Assembly (NCBI RefSeq): GCF_030271835.1
Contig: NZ_CP127389.1
Coordinates: forward strand, 3,012,001-3,076,000
Reading direction: 5' to 3'
Source: Proteus appendicitidis
Lineage (GTDB): Bacteria; Pseudomonadota; Gammaproteobacteria; Enterobacterales; Enterobacteriaceae
Length of the DNA: 64,000 bases
The translations under genes were made by a program, and so were the position numbers. Shown piece after piece: positions 1 to 7,892 of the stretch (position 1 is its first letter; every line of letters starts with the position of its first letter). Below the pieces are notes generated by a model that saw only the letters and a list, made by a program, of their open reading frames with translations, searched no databases and was not told the DNA's origin.

Positions 1-262
1 AAGAGAGCTGACAACGTACATCATCACTTGCTTTATCTATTTTATGCCACTGTTGAGGTTGAATTAAAGGTGGCTGCTCCTCTGTATTACACTCAACTGA
101 AATTTGTGAACCATCATCATTAAAAACAACAAATGTCATATTACCTTGTAGTATCCGCATTTGGGCATAAGTGCCTTCCTTTGTATTGTGGCGTTCTAAG
201 AACGCCAAAGGAATGGATGTACGAGTCCACTCTGGCATTTTTTTATAACTTACAAGTTCCAT
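1..262 (-). CDS. tehB: Tellurite resistance methyltransferase TehB, N-terminal part (partial)
   Basis: Only the first 87 codons lie in the window and the gene continues past base 1. The peptide starts MELVSYKKMPEWTRTSIP and includes LERHNTKEGTYA, FNDDG and PQQWHKID. From memory this matches the DUF1971/cupin-like N-terminal domain of the long, Haemophilus-type TehB, which precedes a SAM-dependent methyltransferase domain. Such proteins methylate tellurite and contribute to oxidative-stress tolerance. The start at base 262 is preceded by GAGG in the mRNA sense. A perfect NsrR-type palindrome lies just upstream, which agrees with tehB being a known NsrR target in enterobacteria. The methyltransferase domain itself cannot be seen, so a stand-alone DUF1971 (YeaR-like) protein remains possible. 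Confidence 0.7.
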   Translation of the reverse strand, partial: MELVSYKKMPEWTRTSIPLAFLERHNTKEGTYAQMRILQGNMTFVVFNDDGSQISVECNTEEQPPLIQPQQWHKIDKASDDVRCQLS

Positions 263-277
263 AATTCAACCTCGCTT

Positions 278-300
278 AAGATGTATTTTAAATACATCTT
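278..300. promoter_or_regulatory. NsrR-type operator upstream of tehB
   Basis: A 23-bp perfect palindrome has two 11-bp arms (AAGATGTATTT and its complement) around one central base. It matches the recalled NsrR nitric-oxide-sensor consensus of two ATGYATTT half-sites. It sits 15 bp before the tehB start codon, where a bound repressor would block transcription. Confidence 0.7.
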
Positions 301-340
301 ATGGCAATCATTATCATTCGTAAAGAAGGTTTTATCAAAA

Positions 341-1513
341 CTATGATTTTAAATATTTGTTTAAAAGCAAATCAGTCACATCTGAAGAGGAAATAGATTC
401 ACCACATAAAACTTTCATCATAATTTCTTTGCCTAACGATGCTAAAGAAAGCAACATATCTGGACGTAACCGACTTATTTTATCTCTGTTTTCATCTTGA
501 TTAATGATAGTGATCAGCTTGGCATCAACATCAGAGCATTCTTGGATAGTCAGCAAAATAAAGGTATTTTCTGCATCACTTTCAGATAAAGTCACAACCC
601 AACTCGCTTTCGCAATATTGGCAGATAGCAATGTTTTAAGATTAGTTGGATCACCTTCAATAATATTGGCTTGCGTATCATAAGAGGCTTTGCTTTTATC
701 GGCACAAATCGCAATAACGGCTTTACCTTGTTCTCTTAACCCTTTTTCTAATTGAGAAGCTAATGCCGATGAACCAATAATAATAAAATGATTATGCATT
801 TTAGCGATCCTTTTCTTAACAATATCGCGAGTACCGCGCGCAAGAAATCCCATGACATACACAATGGAAGTAGTAAAAACGGTTATTCCCAAGATAACAA
901 CAGTGAGAGTAAAAATACGTGCATTCGTGCTAATTGGTACAATATCGCCAAATCCTAGTGTCGTCATGCAGACAATAGAAAAATAGAATGCATCCATCAA
1001 CGTCGTAATATGTGGCTTAAATTCATCACCAATATAAAGACTTCCCAGCATTGAGAATAACAGCAAAGAAAGGATACAGATAAAAGCCACAAAGCCAGCA
1101 CTAGTTAAACTATGATGCGGAAATGCACGCCAACTGATCAACAACCCAATAGCTAAAATAAAAGAAAAATAGGATTGAAAGTCCATTTGCTGATAAACAG
1201 CGATATCAAGAAAAACAATGGTGGCTAATAAAATCAAAGAGACACACCACGCAATTCTAGCGCCAAGATACATAAATATTGAAAGCAAAATTAATGCACA
1301 AGCTAACATCACTTTAGGTATATCGAGGAGCTTTAATACACCCAATGATTTAAGCCATGCAGAAAAGCCATGAATTTCCCAATCCAGATAAACACCGCGG
1401 GACAACAAAATGGAGTAAATGATAAAAATACCATTTAAGATAAGTAATAAAGACATCATTTTTCTTGTCACTTTAGATGTCTCTATCACATTTAGTATTG
1501 CGGATAATTTCAT
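341..1513 (-). CDS. kch: Kch-like potassium channel with RCK (TrkA-N) domain
   Basis: This inner-membrane K+ channel subunit has about six hydrophobic segments in residues 15-225. The pore loop carries the selectivity filter TTLGFGD (about residues 186-192), where the usual form is TVGYGD or TVGFGD. A cytosolic RCK/TrkA-N domain follows from about residue 240; it begins HFIIIGSSALASQL and has acidic strand ends (EGD, SESDAEN). The order and the length of 390 aa resemble E. coli Kch (417 aa), with recognisable stretches such as AFYFSI and GDIVP. The start ATG at 1513 is the first in frame. It is monocistronic, ending 78 bp before the tehB start. The change of V to L in the filter is conservative and I do not infer loss of function. 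Confidence 0.8.
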   Translation of the reverse strand: MKLSAILNVIETSKVTRKMMSLLLILNGIFIIYSILLSRGVYLDWEIHGFSAWLKSLGVLKLLDIPKVMLACALILLSIFMYLGARIAWCVSLILLATIVFLDIAVYQQMDFQSYFSFILAIGLLISWRAFPHHSLTSAGFVAFICILSLLLFSMLGSLYIGDEFKPHITTLMDAFYFSIVCMTTLGFGDIVPISTNARIFTLTVVILGITVFTTSIVYVMGFLARGTRDIVKKRIAKMHNHFIIIGSSALASQLEKGLREQGKAVIAICADKSKASYDTQANIIEGDPTNLKTLLSANIAKASWVVTLSESDAENTFILLTIQECSDVDAKLITIINQDENRDKISRLRPDMLLSLASLGKEIMMKVLCGESISSSDVTDLLLNKYLKS

Positions 1514-1535
1514 ATTAGATATTGTAAATACTCAG

Positions 1536-2618
1536 TTAGTTATTTAAAGGAATATTATCTAATCCTTGAAATTTAAAAGGTTCTGCAGGTTTAAAATGAC
1601 TAGTAGCATTAGCTGAATAGATTATCGACTGCTCTTCACCTAATGATAATGTCATCACTTTTCCACTCTCTTTTGAAAAATCAATTTCCTTTAAATTAAC
1701 CCAAAAAGTATTCGGCGATAATGCTGATTCGAAAAAATATAATTGGTTTTTATGATCAGCTACGGTTCTCCAGCGTGTGGATGAAATTTCGGGTGATTCC
1801 ACCGTACTTAACCCATAAGGTACAGATACATTTCTGATCACGCCAAATACGCTAGCGAGAGATTTTTGACTTGATTGAGTTTTAGGAATGGCATTCACAT
1901 AAAAAGAAGCTCGGGCAAAACGATCTGAAGCACGATTCGTCCCCGGTAACATCACGGTTCCGCCGATTTGTTGCCAATAACTATTCAGCGCTAATTGTTC
2001 TGAAAAAATAGGCGAATTCGTCATCACTTGATACTCTTTGCTGTGATGAATCACTTGCTTACCATTTATATATTCAATAATGGCGCTATCTCCCGTTGCA
2101 TCTGAAAGTGAAAGATGCAATGTTGCCATTCTATCTTGTCCGGGCACTTTATCCGTCAATACAATAAAAGGCTCACTGTCTAATGCATTCACAGCTTCTT
2201 CGACTGAAGCAAAATTATCTAACACATACTGCGCCCATGCAGAAATTGAAATCGCCGGTTTTTCCTTGGTATATGCGGGATAATCAGATTCTGCCAGCCA
2301 CAATAAATTAGCCACTAAACCTTTTTCATTCATACCGTCTGTCGTAGAAATATCATAACCAGATGCAATCACACTTCCATATTTAGATGTCCATTTTATC
2401 GAGTTATCACCAGCTTCTCCTGAACGTTGCATCCCTTGTGGAAATATCCATAAATTTGTTCCTATGTCATATTTCCAGTCCATTGAACGAGCCGTAATAA
2501 TTTGGTTATTGTCGCCTAAATAAACAAGCCGAGTACATGCATCAACACTTGTAATACCTACTGTAAAAAAGCCAGCTATAAGTAGAGTACCCAAAAAAGT
2601 ATGACGTAGTTTTTTCAT
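1536..2618 (-). CDS. Exported linear amide C-N hydrolase (choloylglycine hydrolase / penicillin V acylase family)
   Basis: This is a 360-aa Ntn-hydrolase with an N-terminal signal peptide ending VDA before Cys28. Cleavage there would expose the catalytic N-terminal cysteine. Counting from that Cys, Arg17 and Asp20 in TARSMDW match the conserved Arg/Asp pair of bile salt hydrolases. An Asn in VMTNSP and an Arg in SDRFARAS match the other conserved active-site positions. The family hydrolyses linear amides such as conjugated bile salts, penicillin V and N-acyl homoserine lactones; the substrate cannot be told from sequence. Gram-negative periplasmic members are often acyl-homoserine-lactone or penicillin V acylases. 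It lies 22 bp after kch on the same strand but may have its own promoter in the 233-bp upstream gap. Confidence 0.8.
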   Translation of the reverse strand: MKKLRHTFLGTLLIAGFFTVGITSVDACTRLVYLGDNNQIITARSMDWKYDIGTNLWIFPQGMQRSGEAGDNSIKWTSKYGSVIASGYDISTTDGMNEKGLVANLLWLAESDYPAYTKEKPAISISAWAQYVLDNFASVEEAVNALDSEPFIVLTDKVPGQDRMATLHLSLSDATGDSAIIEYINGKQVIHHSKEYQVMTNSPIFSEQLALNSYWQQIGGTVMLPGTNRASDRFARASFYVNAIPKTQSSQKSLASVFGVIRNVSVPYGLSTVESPEISSTRWRTVADHKNQLYFFESALSPNTFWVNLKEIDFSKESGKVMTLSLGEEQSIIYSANATSHFKPAEPFKFQGLDNIPLNN

Positions 2619-2770
2619 TATTAACTCTTTCCTGTTAAATAAATGGATGGCTTCTTTATTATGAGCTTGCTTTTCTCTTACTTAAAATCGATAAAGCCTC
2701 AAATAAACATTAGCCCTATTAAAAATAGAATTAGTGTTTAAGTATAGGATCATTCAGCATAATTGTGCAT

Positions 2771-2800
2771 AAAAAAACCGATACGCTAAGGTATCGGTTT
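2771..2800 (-). terminator. Rho-independent terminator of yceJ-yceI
   Basis: A perfect 10-bp stem (AAACCGATAC / GTATCGGTTT) with a GCTAAG loop is followed on the - strand by a run of T (the A-run at 2771-2777). It lies about 50 bp beyond the yceI stop codon. Confidence 0.85.
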
Positions 2801-2851
2801 ATAAATCATCTAGGTAATAAGAGGCTTTATTGCCTTATAAAAAGCATTTAA

Positions 2852-3430
2852 TTACGCTTTTTTTACGCCTTCAACAGAGATAATTAACTCTGCTTCTTGT
2901 GATTTTGGCCCTAAGTCTGATTTAAAATTAAACTCTTTCAGATTCACTTTACCTGTTGCTTCAAAACCAGCACGGTAACCTTTCCAAGGATCAGTACCTT
3001 CACCAATTAATTTTGCATTTAATGAAACAGGTTTAGTCACACCATTTAATGTTAAATCACCTGTAACTACATAGTTTTCGCCATCACGAGTCACTTGGGT
3101 TGAGACAAATCGAGCTTCAGGATATTTACTTGCATTAAAGAAATCAGCGCTACGTAAATGCTTATCACGTTCTGCGTGATTAGTGTCTAAGCTACCTGTT
3201 TTAATCACGACATCGACTTTATCTTTTGATGGTTCTTCTTTATCGTAACTAAATGTACCATCAAAATCTTTAAAAGTGCCGTATAACCAGCTATAGCCTA
3301 AATGTTGGATACGAAACTGTACAAATGCGTGCTGACCTTGTTTATCAATAGCATAATCTGCTGCTAAAGCAGTACTTGCATTAAATAACAACGCACCTGC
3401 TGTTAAACCTAATAAAGCTTTCTTAAACAT
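2852..3430 (-). CDS. yceI: YceI-family periplasmic lipid-binding protein
   Basis: This protein is close to E. coli YceI (191 aa). It has a Sec signal peptide ending TALA before [13 protein letters not shown], then the YceI hallmarks [35 protein letters not shown] and [12 protein letters not shown]. YceI proteins are single-domain lipocalin-like beta-barrels thought to bind isoprenoid or ubiquinone-type lipids in the periplasm. I chose the internal Met at 3430 because GGAG lies 6 bp before it and the protein then lines up with E. coli YceI. The ATG at 3442 would add four residues and overlap the ribosome site. It is downstream of yceJ in a two-gene operon. Confidence 0.92.
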   Translation of the reverse strand: MFKKALLGLTAGALLFNASTALAADYAIDKQGQHAFVQFRIQHLGYSWLYGTFKDFDGTFSYDKEEPSKDKVDVVIKTGSLDTNHAERDKHLRSADFFNASKYPEARFVSTQVTRDGENYVVTGDLTLNGVTKPVSLNAKLIGEGTDPWKGYRAGFEATGKVNLKEFNFKSDLGPKSQEAELIISVEGVKKA

Positions 3431-3463
3431 TGTTATCTCCATAATTTCATTTTATAAGTTTAA

Positions 3464-4018
3464 TTATTTAGTCCGCATTCCTAGCATGCGTTTTAACGTG
3501 ACATCTTTATCAATAAAGTGATGTTTTAAAGCACCAGCAGCATGTAATAGCGATAACAAAACTACTGTCCAAGCTAAATAAAGATGAATATCACCAGCTA
3601 AATCCGCTTGTTCGGCTTCCCCTGTAAAAATGGCAGGCACAGAAAACCAATCAAATACAGATATAGCTTGTCCATCAGCGGTCGAAATTAAATAACCACT
3701 AATCAGAATAGAAAATAAGATTAAATATAAAAGCATATGTGCAATATGAGCACTAATACGTGTCAGTTTACTGTAGCTTGATAAAGCTTTAGGTGGTGGA
3801 GAAATCCAACGCCATATCACACGCACTATCAAAATAATAAATAAAAGAATACCAATACTCTTATGTATTTCAGGTGCAGAATGATACCAGCTATCATAAT
3901 ACCCTAACGTCACCATCCACAGCCCTAAAGCAAACATACCATAGACAGTAAGCGCCACCCCCCAGTGTAAAAGGAGTGACAAGTGCCCATAGCGAGACGC
4001 ATTATTTCGCCATTGCAT
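3464..4018 (-). CDS. yceJ: Cytochrome b561-family inner-membrane protein YceJ
   Basis: A four-helix membrane protein of 184 aa. Conserved His residues lie in helices at RYGHLSLLLHW, EIHKSIG, AHIAHMLLY and LLHAAGALKHHFID, which are the expected ligands of two b-type haems. It is the usual partner of YceI, 33 bp downstream, and probably passes electrons at the quinone level to or from a periplasmic acceptor. The length is typical (E. coli YceJ is about 188 aa). The promoter should lie in the AT-rich 4019-4342 region, which holds a Fur-like motif. Confidence 0.88.
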   Translation of the reverse strand: MQWRNNASRYGHLSLLLHWGVALTVYGMFALGLWMVTLGYYDSWYHSAPEIHKSIGILLFIILIVRVIWRWISPPPKALSSYSKLTRISAHIAHMLLYLILFSILISGYLISTADGQAISVFDWFSVPAIFTGEAEQADLAGDIHLYLAWTVVLLSLLHAAGALKHHFIDKDVTLKRMLGMRTK

Positions 4019-4342
4019 AATAAAAACCCAATAGTTTCTAATTCATTAAAATAATGTTATCTAGTTTAGTGTATTGAGAATAAATTGTTAGCCCATAGTT
4101 CAACAAATAATTTGCTTATCATTATCAATAATAATCAATAAGTCATAAGCTCTTATTAGTCACTCTGTTGATTGTCTAATCAATGACATTGTTGGATCAG
4201 TTTTTTTTCAAAATAAGGTCAAAATAAGATAGGTATATTGGCAGGTGTTTATATACATAATAAAAAGTATAAAAAGGAAATAATAAGCAAAATAAGATCA
4301 ATACAACAATTGTCTAACTATAAAAACAATTGTATCCTTTAC
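4019..4342. other. AT-rich intergenic region upstream of yceJ
   Basis: No open reading frame with a credible ribosome site is visible. It must hold the yceJ-yceI promoter on the - strand. The only motif I can name is the Fur-like sequence at 4108-4126. Confidence 0.4.
4108..4126 (-). promoter_or_regulatory. Possible Fur box upstream of yceJ-yceI
   Basis: Read on the - strand the site begins GATAATGATAAGC. By eye it matches 14 of 19 positions of the consensus Fur box, including one perfect and one near-perfect hexamer. It lies about 90 bp before the yceJ start. In AT-rich DNA such matches arise by chance, so this is tentative. Confidence 0.3.
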
Positions 4343-4543
4343 TTATCCTAAATTAGAACTAATTAAGCAAAATACAATAATAATTAGAGGAACCGTAAAA
4401 AAAACGGATAACCAGCGCATTTCGCGAACAACACCAAAAATAATCCCAATAATACAAACAAAAAATATAATAGGCATCATTTCTGAGTAATGATCATGAC
4501 AATAGTGCATTAATAAATTAATCCACGAGTGATCGTTTTGCAT
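4343..4543 (-). CDS. Small hypothetical membrane protein (66 aa)
   Basis: The peptide begins MQNDHSWINLLMHYCHD and contains two strongly hydrophobic stretches (about residues 22-38 and 45-62) separated by REMRW, so a two-helix inner-membrane protein is likely. There is no clear Shine-Dalgarno sequence before the ATG at 4543 and I recognise no family. Against it being real are the AT-rich setting and the weak start. In its favour are the clean hairpin topology and the length for such an AT-rich stretch. Function unknown. Confidence 0.4.
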   Translation of the reverse strand: MQNDHSWINLLMHYCHDHYSEMMPIIFFVCIIGIIFGVVREMRWLSVFFTVPLIIIVFCLISSNLG

Positions 4544-5037
4544 ATAAAAATTTCAACCAATAAAAATAAATTTTAATTAAGATAGTGATAAATTACTATC
4601 ATTAACAAATAAAACAAGCATCGTATTATAAATATCAAGCATCGCGCACAAAGATATTAAAATACTTAACATTTCAAATAGAGACAATATTGATAATTAA
4701 AAATAACAATCTAAGTTAAATTTTCAATAATATAATTCAGTCAAGGTCAAATAAAATAAAAGAATTAAAATGAATTTAGTATTATTATTAATATCACCTT
4801 AGCCAAATGAAATAATAATTTCATTTAACTTCAAATAAAGAAAATTAATTTCGCAAGGTTATAATAAAATTAATAAAGAATAAATAAAATAGAGTTTTAA
4901 ACATCGAATAATTACCTTTAGGTCATTCATTTACTTGGAATTAACTCTATATTTCATTTTAATTACTATTAGCTAAAAACATTCAAATGCCACGCAAAAA
5001 ACACTACAATTACAATAGTATTTTTATTGAGGGCACT
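4544..5037. other. AT-rich intergenic region before the RpiR-type regulator
   Basis: About 490 bp of very AT-rich sequence without a supportable gene. It probably carries the regulator's promoter near its right end. I see no clear inverted repeats or known operator. Confidence 0.4.
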
Positions 5038-5865
5038 ATGTCTACTGCAACAAATCTGAATGAACTACAGGAACAAGTTCGCTCCCGCTATAATGGATTA
5101 AGTAAAAGGCTACAGCAGGTTGCACATTATCTACTTGATAATAAAAACAGTGTGGCATTTGATACAATTGCGATCCTTGCAGATAAAGCAAATGTTCCTC
5201 CATCGACATTAATTCGTTTTGCCAACGCATTTCATTTCAATGGTTTCAATGAAATGAAACAATTATTTCAAAATCACTTGATGAATGAAATGGTAAATGA
5301 AAATGAAAATTTAACTTATAAACAAAAATATAAAGAGGAGCCTCCTAATCTGAATGAGCCGGCCTATATTTTGCAAGAATTTGCACAAGCAAATAGCCAT
5401 TCATTGCAACAATTGGCAAATCAGACTCACAGAGAAATGTTAAATAAAACATTACAATTACTCGAACACGCTGACACAATTTATATTTGTGGCTTTCATC
5501 ACTCATTCAGTGCTGCAAGTTACTTTTTTCATGCTCTCTCGCATATCCCTTGTGAGACTGTTTTTGTCAACAGCCTAGGAGGAATGTACAAAGAGCAATT
5601 AAGAAATATCACACATCGTGATGTGCTTTTTGGTATTCATTTCCATCCATATTCAGATGAAATGCAAAAAATGTGTGAAATGGCAACTTACAAAGAAGCA
5701 AAACAGATTATTGTTACTGATAGTCCAATTAGCCCATTAGCGAGTTTAAGCGATGTTTGTTTAACTGTTAAAGAAGCTCAAATAAAAACCTTTCGTTCTC
5801 AAACTTCAACAATGTGTTTGCTACAAGCAATCTCAGTCGCTTTTGCTTTTAGAAAAAAACATTAA
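5038..5865 (+). CDS. MurR/RpiR-family transcriptional regulator (HTH + SIS)
   Basis: The N-terminal part (LSKRLQQVAHYLLDNK, then NVPPSTLIRFANAFHFNGFN) is the HTH_6 DNA-binding domain typical of RpiR regulators. The second half (DTIYICGFHHSFSAASYFF through QIIVTDSPISPLASLSD) is a SIS sugar-phosphate-binding domain. Such regulators sense phosphosugars and control nearby sugar genes. No sugar gene adjoins this one, so its target is unknown. I prefer the ATG at 5038 because GAGGG lies just before it; the upstream ATG at 4987 would add 17 basic residues and has no ribosome site. A strong terminator follows directly. Confidence 0.82.
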   Translation: MSTATNLNELQEQVRSRYNGLSKRLQQVAHYLLDNKNSVAFDTIAILADKANVPPSTLIRFANAFHFNGFNEMKQLFQNHLMNEMVNENENLTYKQKYKEEPPNLNEPAYILQEFAQANSHSLQQLANQTHREMLNKTLQLLEHADTIYICGFHHSFSAASYFFHALSHIPCETVFVNSLGGMYKEQLRNITHRDVLFGIHFHPYSDEMQKMCEMATYKEAKQIIVTDSPISPLASLSDVCLTVKEAQIKTFRSQTSTMCLLQAISVAFAFRKKH

Positions 5866-5880
5866 TCACTTTTTTATCCT

Positions 5881-5912
5881 AAACTGCATCTTAAGTAAGA
5901 TGCAGTTTTTTA
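5881..5912 (+). terminator. Rho-independent terminator after the RpiR-type regulator
   Basis: A perfect 12-bp stem (AAACTGCATCTT / AAGATGCAGTTT) with an AAGT loop runs into further T residues, 16 bp past the stop codon. Confidence 0.9.
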
Positions 5913-6090
5913 TAAAATAATTATTTAGATACTATTTAATAATTTATAACCGGTGACAAAATATTAAATAGCTTAGTATTTTATTTAAAACTATTTTTAA
6001 GAGTAAATACAGAATATTTTATTTGTGATAAAAAAAGTAATCATTTAGCATTAATTTACACCACTAAAGATCATTAAGGGATTAAATTAA

Positions 6091-6840
6091 ATGTTATTTA
6101 AAAAATTATTTTTAATTGTTTTCTTATTTCCAAGCTTCTCCTATTCAAATACAGATTTAATAAAAGAAAATAAAGAAGATCCAATAATCGTAAATATTCC
6201 TAGTATTTCATTAGGTGATCAAAGTAATGCATCAGGTAACGGTTCAATTGCAATAGGAACAAATAGCCAAGCTAAAAATACACACTCAGTTGCTATTGGT
6301 ACTAATTCATTAGCAACGGAAGAAAATACAGTATCATTTGGTAATATTGAAAATAAACACACTTCTAGATTAGTTAATGTTAGTGAAGGAAAAAATAATA
6401 CTGATGCCGTTAACTTTGCTCAAGCTAAAAAGCTGGTTGATAAAAGTAAAATAGTCACAAATAATACCATCAATCAGCTAAAGAGAAGCCTTAGTACAGA
6501 TATCAATAATCTAAAAACCAATATGAATGATTTTGATAATTATTATAAAAAAAGACAGTCCGAAATCACTGACTCAATTGCAAATTTAGATAAAGAAATT
6601 ATCGCGTTAGAAAAAAAAGTATTTGCTGGCATAGCTTCATCAGTTGCAATGACAAGCATTCCTTACCTTTCTCATCACACTTTAAGTGGCGGAATTGGCA
6701 TCAGTAATTATCGAACAGGCACAGCATTTGCTGGAGGTGTTCAATATAAACCCAATAACGATATTGCATTTCGATTAAACTCATCCATTAATAGTGAAAA
6801 AGAAATCATTATTGGTGGTGGATTAGCTTATGGTTGGTAA
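6091..6840 (+). CDS. Small trimeric autotransporter adhesin (YadA-like)
   Basis: At 249 aa this is one of the shortest possible YadA-type proteins. A signal peptide (about residues 1-19) is followed by two head repeats (GNGSIAIGTNSQA, HSVAIGTNSLA), a neck motif (VSEGKNNTDAVNFAQ), a short coiled-coil stalk rich in K, D and N (about 115-175), and a C-terminal YadA membrane anchor. The anchor includes GIASSVAMTSIP, GIGISNYRTGTAFAGG and the final GGGLAYGW. Three chains would form a 12-strand barrel displaying a small lollipop head that binds host matrix. P. mirabilis has related adhesins (TaaP, AipA); I cannot say whether this is an ortholog. An AAGGG ribosome site lies 10 bp before the ATG. Confidence 0.85.
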   Translation: MLFKKLFLIVFLFPSFSYSNTDLIKENKEDPIIVNIPSISLGDQSNASGNGSIAIGTNSQAKNTHSVAIGTNSLATEENTVSFGNIENKHTSRLVNVSEGKNNTDAVNFAQAKKLVDKSKIVTNNTINQLKRSLSTDINNLKTNMNDFDNYYKKRQSEITDSIANLDKEIIALEKKVFAGIASSVAMTSIPYLSHHTLSGGIGISNYRTGTAFAGGVQYKPNNDIAFRLNSSINSEKEIIIGGGLAYGW

Positions 6841-7074
6841 ACAATTCTCTTTTCTAGAATCAAATTATTAATAAATAACTTTATAATTAAAGCAGTAATA
6901 ATTTGATTAATATTACTGCTTCTTTATAAGAAATAATTTTAATTGGCAATAAATAGAAATAAATTACCTAACTAAAATTGATAAATTTAACTTTAGTATT
7001 TTTAATATTTTTTTGTAAAACACATTCTTTTTTATATACTAAGATTATAAACTAGAGCAAAAAGGAATAAGAAA

Positions 7075-7563
7075 ATGAATTATATATTTCAAAAAATGAC
7101 CGCTAAAGATATAAGTGCAGTAGCACTATTATTACAGGCAAATTCTGAATCTCAACAAGGTGGATTACATGGTGAATATCCTCTAAATAAAGTTGAGGCA
7201 ATGTATCAAAATAGTACTAACGCCATTGTTGCACTTTACCAAGAAAATATTATCGCGGTTGTTTTTAGCTTTCCTGTTACCTCTTTTTCGATCCCTCCAA
7301 TTGCTCAAGCTATTCATCAACGCTTTCCTGAAATAACACAAGATAATTGGCTTTACGGTCCTGTTTGTATTGATAAATCGCACCGAGGAAAGTCACTATT
7401 AAAAGATCTCTACCAAAAGATCTGTTCTTTACATGGTGGACACCCTATCGCATTTATTAATTGCAAAAATATTCGATCATTAAAAGCACATCAAAAATTA
7501 GGCATGGAGGTCGTTAAAAACTTTGAGTTTGATGGCACATCTTGGTGGATAGTTAAAGGGTAA
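7075..7563 (+). CDS. GNAT-family N-acetyltransferase
   Basis: The 162-aa protein has the GNAT layout: MTAKDISAVALLLQ at the start, a central strand with LYGPVCIDKSHRGKSLLKDLYQKI (the acetyl-CoA pyrophosphate-binding R-G-K loop), and a late SLKAHQKLGMEVV segment. It probably acetylates an amine of a small molecule or a protein; the substrate is unknown. An AAGGA site lies 8 bp before the ATG and a TATACT/TATAAA-type -10 sequence is upstream. It looks monocistronic and no terminator is evident. Confidence 0.8.
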   Translation: MNYIFQKMTAKDISAVALLLQANSESQQGGLHGEYPLNKVEAMYQNSTNAIVALYQENIIAVVFSFPVTSFSIPPIAQAIHQRFPEITQDNWLYGPVCIDKSHRGKSLLKDLYQKICSLHGGHPIAFINCKNIRSLKAHQKLGMEVVKNFEFDGTSWWIVKG

Positions 7564-7748
7564 TGAAAACAAACGAAAGAAAAATACTTACACTTTCTGT
7601 TATCCGACTTTCTAGCTAAAAATAGAGGCTTTTAGATATTTTTGCCACCGCCATCACAAAACAAACAATAGCTATATAAATCAACACCATATATAAAATA
7701 ATGAAAAGTTAATCTATTCTTAACAATATTCCAACTCCTATTTTAGCT

Positions 7749-7772
7749 GTCAAATTGCTTACAATTTGACAC
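7749..7772. repeat. Inverted repeat upstream of the chondroitinase operon
   Basis: Two perfect 10-bp arms (TGTCAAATTG / CAATTTGACA) flank a CTTA spacer. There is no T-run after it, so it looks more like an operator or leader structure than a terminator. Confidence 0.5.
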
Positions 7773-7786
7773 CATTCTGTGATCTC

Positions 7787-7875
7787 CCTTTCAATTCTTG
7801 ATCTTTCGTTAACTTACTTTTTGATCTTATACAAAAGTATAAATAAGATAAAAGACACCAATTCGAAAGTAAACG
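7787..7875 (+). promoter_or_regulatory. AgaR-like operator cluster before the chondroitinase operon
   Basis: CCTTTCAATTC at 7787, CTTTCGTTAACTTACTTTT at 7803 and, on the - strand, CGTTTACTTTCGAA at 7875-7862 resemble the E. coli AgaR consensus (spaced TTTCRTTTY units). TTTACTTTCGA is shared exactly with the agaR-anSME divergent region at 31583-31593. This suggests common control of polymer degradation and sugar catabolism. The match is by eye only. Confidence 0.45.
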
Positions 7876-7892
7876 TAAAATAGGAGGAAGCA

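Larger units (their letters stand above)
7564..7892. other. Regulatory region of the chondroitinase operon
   Basis: This region of about 330 bp holds no gene. It contains an inverted repeat (7749-7772), several CTTTCG-type motifs resembling AgaR sites (7787-7875) and the TAGGAGG ribosome site of the sulfatase gene. Confidence 0.6.

Noticed and set aside
303..322. A Fur-like ATCATTATCATT stretch between tehB and kch.
   Set aside because: Only one half of the Fur consensus is present and the region is AT-rich. The NsrR palindrome is a far better signal.
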